The translations under genes and the position numbers were made by a program. Shown here in pieces: positions 5,122-6,568 of a stretch of DNA of 6,568 nt (position 1 is its first letter; the number at the start of each line of letters is the position of its first letter). This DNA comes from Candidatus Dojkabacteria bacterium (GTDB taxonomy: Bacteria > Patescibacteriota > Dojkabacteria > B142 > WJKM01), in NCBI GenBank assembly GCA_020429465.1, contig JAGQLH010000074.1, positions 1-6,568 on the forward strand, in the 5' to 3' direction. The notes under the pieces are model-generated. The model was not told the origin of the DNA. It did no database searches and saw nothing but the letters and a program-made list of their open reading frames with translations.

Positions 5122-6138
5122 CTATTTAGATACCAAGGGTAGGAATGATCGGTATGGATATGCCATAAGAAAAATATTGGGGACACTAGATTTGCCTTCA
5201 TTCCTCATCATTCCAACCATTTCTAGGTTAGTTTTATCGCTATTTTGTGGTAATCTCCAGAGTCGTGCAACTATTGTTGCCGCTTCTCCAACTGCCATAC
5301 TAGTACCTGTGAATCTTGTATATCCACCATCTACACTATCTAGTGCCTGAACTCCTTCCCCTACCCAATACATAATGTCATCGTCCTCCCCCCCACTCCC
5401 GGAGAAACCTGACTTTTCCCCTGAAGGTCCAATACTTCCTACAGGAAGTACCCCTGGACGTTCATGATGTGTCCATAAATTTGAAGGACAAGTAATACTA
5501 CCTGGCCCCCAGTTTGATACAGAAGGCATAAAAATTCCACCTGAATCTACAAATGCACCTAATGCCTGAAATAATTCCTCATTATCACAGCTATCCTCAG
5601 GTACCCCAGTAATTTTAGCCATAGTCACAATGTCAATACCATGTTCCGTTGCATAGTTAAATACACTAATGAGTGCCTCTACATGATTACTAGGAAAATT
5701 TTCATTTGGCGAAGTATCCATACACCATACATTAATTATCCCTTCATCATAAAATTTGCTATTAAAAATGCGGGATAGTACAGGAACAGCATGTCCCGTT
5801 CCTCCAAAGTCGTCAATTGTAGGAGAATATTCTCCCCCATAATTAAATCCAGGTGGCATACTTCCGTCAGCCATAAGACAACCTAGAACAGATGCATGCA
5901 TTATATCGACCTTCTCATCACCAGGTATCGATTCAGGAAAAGGAATACCATCCCCCATACCCGCCAATTCTGGTCCATATTCAGCACTTGGATCAAATTC
6001 AACTATATTTCCCGATTCATTATCTGCGCGCGCATCATAGGGAAGAGTGAGGGTCACACCTAACAGAATGAGAAGCAAAGAACCAATAGCTCTATATTTA
6101 CGGAGTTTTTCAAATGGTTGATTAGATCTTGTTTCCAT
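5122..6138 (-). CDS. Secreted subtilisin-fold (S8) protein with atypical catalytic site
   Basis: This 338-residue exported protein has the S8 peptidase fold. A basic n-region and hydrophobic core (17-33) end in A36-R-A38, a good signal peptidase I site. The nucleophile motif GTSMA (278-282, Ser280) and the oxyanion Asn209 in SVSNWG are present, and VLPVGSIG...SGFSGSG (230-248) is the usual segment between them. The Asp and His boxes are not normal. Where VAVIDTG is expected there is VDIMHAS (77-83), putting His81 at the Asp site. Where GHGT is expected there is GTGH (113-116 region), with Thr114 at the His site unless a two-residue gap makes His116 equivalent. Spacing (81 to 114/116, then to 209 and 280) agrees with subtilisin. 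Four cysteines (87, 139, 184, 217) may form disulfides. The C-terminus is FLPLVSK. It could be an inactive pseudoprotease or have a rearranged triad. No Shine-Dalgarno. Confidence 0.85.
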   Translation of the reverse strand: METRSNQPFEKLRKYRAIGSLLLILLGVTLTLPYDARADNESGNIVEFDPSAEYGPELAGMGDGIPFPESIPGDEKVDIMHASVLGCLMADGSMPPGFNYGGEYSPTIDDFGGTGHAVPVLSRIFNSKFYDEGIINVWCMDTSPNENFPSNHVEALISVFNYATEHGIDIVTMAKITGVPEDSCDNEELFQALGAFVDSGGIFMPSVSNWGPGSITCPSNLWTHHERPGVLPVGSIGPSGEKSGFSGSGGEDDDIMYWVGEGVQALDSVDGGYTRFTGTSMAVGEAATIVARLWRLPQNSDKTNLEMVGMMRNEGKSSVPNIFLMAYPYRSFLPLVSK

Positions 6139-6167
6139 AAAGTATATAGAGAGAAAATAGTATTAAT

Positions 6168-6195
6168 ATTATAGGATATTTTTATAAAAGATCAA
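6168..6195 (-). promoter_or_regulatory. Promoter of the subtilase gene
   Basis: Reading leftward, TTGATC (6190-6195) and a perfect TATAAT (6168-6173) are 16 bp apart. Initiation near 6161 gives a leader of about 23 nt, rich in CT and AT, with no Shine-Dalgarno before the ATG at 6138. Very AT-rich flanks lower the weight of the match, but both boxes and the distance to the gene are right. Confidence 0.5.
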
Positions 6196-6349
6196 AATAA
6201 TTTCTAGTTTATATATGAATGGTTTTAGAAGATTAGCATCACTAATTAAATGATACTACGAAAGAAAGATCTAATGTGGTAACTCTACCGAGAATCGCTA
6301 CCTGCCGACAGGTAGAGAAAGCCTTGGGTGAGATTTCAATCAATACAAC
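6196..6349. other. Intergenic stretch, possibly a short transcribed leader or small RNA
   Basis: I see no credible protein gene here. The only long forward reading frame (GTG at 6276 to a stop after 6461) runs through both hairpins and the terminator and yields a low-complexity basic peptide, so I do not call it. Bases 6283-6317 fold in two competing ways and a strong terminator follows at 6350-6383. A short rightward RNA of about 100 nt ending at the terminator is therefore conceivable, but I find no good promoter for it. Confidence 0.3.
6283..6317 (+). repeat. Two mutually exclusive hairpins sharing GGTAG
   Basis: CTACCTG (6298-6304) pairs perfectly with CAGGTAG (6309-6315) around CCGA. 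CTCTACC (6283-6289) pairs perfectly with GGTAGAG (6311-6317). The right arms overlap, so only one hairpin can form at a time. The first resembles the short CCTGCC-type palindromes I recall as dispersed repeats in Patescibacteria genomes. Confidence 0.45.
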
Positions 6350-6383
6350 AAAAAAAAAACTTCGACAAAGTCGAAGTTTTTTT
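6350..6383. terminator. Strong bidirectional rho-independent terminator
   Basis: CTTCGAC (6360-6366) pairs with GTCGAAG (6370-6376) around an AAA loop. The stem is extended by ten A residues (6350-6359) facing seven T residues (6377-6383), giving up to 14 bp. Both strands end in a T-run, ten on the leftward strand and seven on the rightward one. The likely main user is the leftward gene whose stop codon is at 6500-6502, 117 nt away. It also insulates the subtilase promoter from that gene. Confidence 0.88.
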
Positions 6384-6465
6384 GACCCTGCGCGAACCCA
6401 TGTCGAACCCTATCCACCTCGTATTCGAAGAACTGAAGCAACTTATCAGACTCGTCGATTTTGAG
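6384..6465. other. TCGA-rich, higher-G+C segment next to the terminator
   Basis: About half of these bases are G or C, clearly above the flanks. Bases 6393-6399 and 6404-6410 are direct copies of CGAACCC, and TCGA occurs at 6403, 6425 and 6455 in addition to two copies in the terminator stem. Forward, bases 6400-6498 form a 32-codon ATG frame with a plausible amphipathic helix; reverse, the segment GGGTTCGACATGGGTTCG faintly recalls the 5' end of tmRNA. Neither is convincing. It may be a dispersed intergenic repeat or the remnant of an RNA or protein gene in the 3' region of the gene to the right. Confidence 0.3.
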
Positions 6466-6499
6466 CTCATGTCATTTGATCTAAATATTAGTACATAAT

Positions 6500-6568
6500 C
6501 TATTTTTTCCATCTACCTAAACTAGGTAATTGCATTTTACCTAACCAAGCCATAACCTTTCCCTTTAA
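6500..6568 (-). CDS. C-terminal end of a leftward gene, product unknown (partial)
   Basis: The reverse strand is open from the right edge of the window for 22 codons to a TAG at 6500-6502. The frame ends in a basic, Trp-containing tail (LGRWKK), with GKVMAWLGKMQ a little before it. The strong terminator at 6350-6383 lies downstream in the same direction, supporting a real gene end. An alternative is a 17-codon ORF from the ATG at 6553-6551, preceded by a purine-rich AAAGGGAAAGG. The fragment is too short to identify. Confidence 0.45.
   Translation of the reverse strand, partial: LKGKVMAWLGKMQLPSLGRWKK

Noticed and set aside
6276..6464. 62-codon forward frame starting with GTG
   Set aside because: It reads straight through two hairpins and a strong terminator with a poly-Lys stretch from the A-run, has no ribosome binding site, and shows no domain-like composition.
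6384..6470. tRNA or tmRNA gene on the reverse strand (GGTTCGA-like strings)
   Set aside because: No acceptor stem, anticodon arm or T-stem can be formed around either GGTTCG, and a terminator stands where the rest of a tmRNA would have to be.
1..6568. CRISPR array, insertion sequence or prophage
   Set aside because: I found no regularly spaced repeats, transposase, integrase or terminal inverted repeats flanking a module.

Overview
The window is AT-rich (roughly 35-40% G+C by eye) and reads as a bacterial chromosome segment translated with the standard bacterial code: every gene is uninterrupted and all three stop codons are used. Small genes, short leaders, scarce Shine-Dalgarno sequences, a cupin and a WHxH protein of types I associate with Candidate Phyla Radiation bacteria (Patescibacteria), and a short CTACCTG/CAGGTAG hairpin like repeats common in those genomes all point that way. 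Two surface proteins, one with a Pro/Thr linker and one ending in FLPLVSK, also recall Chloroflexota exported proteins. There is no rRNA, tRNA or marker gene here, so the lineage stays unproven.

Layout. Positions 1-231 hold an ambiguous left edge (3' end of a rightward gene or start of a leftward one), a 12-bp imperfect inverted repeat and the leftward terminator of the first operon. Positions 232-1688 are a compact leftward operon, transcribed cupin (1341-1688) -> duplicated WHxHxLxPxC protein of unknown function (839-1336) -> GNAT acetyltransferase (232-789). A 93-bp divergent promoter region with overlapping -10 elements separates it from a rightward pair: a family 2 glycosyltransferase (1782-2489) and a 12-helix MFS-like membrane protein (2595-3797). 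A separately promoted rightward gene (3861-5120) encodes a membrane-anchored or lipid-anchored von Willebrand factor A protein with an intact MIDAS. It converges, with one base between stop codons, on a leftward gene (5122-6138) for a secreted subtilisin-fold protein whose Ser and oxyanion Asn are in place but whose Asp and His positions look wrong.

The right end (6139-6568) holds the subtilase promoter, two mutually exclusive small hairpins, a strong bidirectional terminator, a TCGA-rich segment of higher G+C, and the last 22 codons of another leftward gene that runs off the window.

How the genes work together is only partly readable. The cupin and the WHxH protein both carry His-rich putative metal sites and are almost certainly co-translated, so they may act on one small-molecule substrate together with the acetyltransferase. 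The glycosyltransferase and the permease-like protein suggest envelope glycoconjugate work. The VWA protein and the subtilase are both predicted outside the membrane. The most unusual items are the duplicated WHxH protein, the degenerate subtilase and the cysteine-patterned C-terminal region of the VWA protein.
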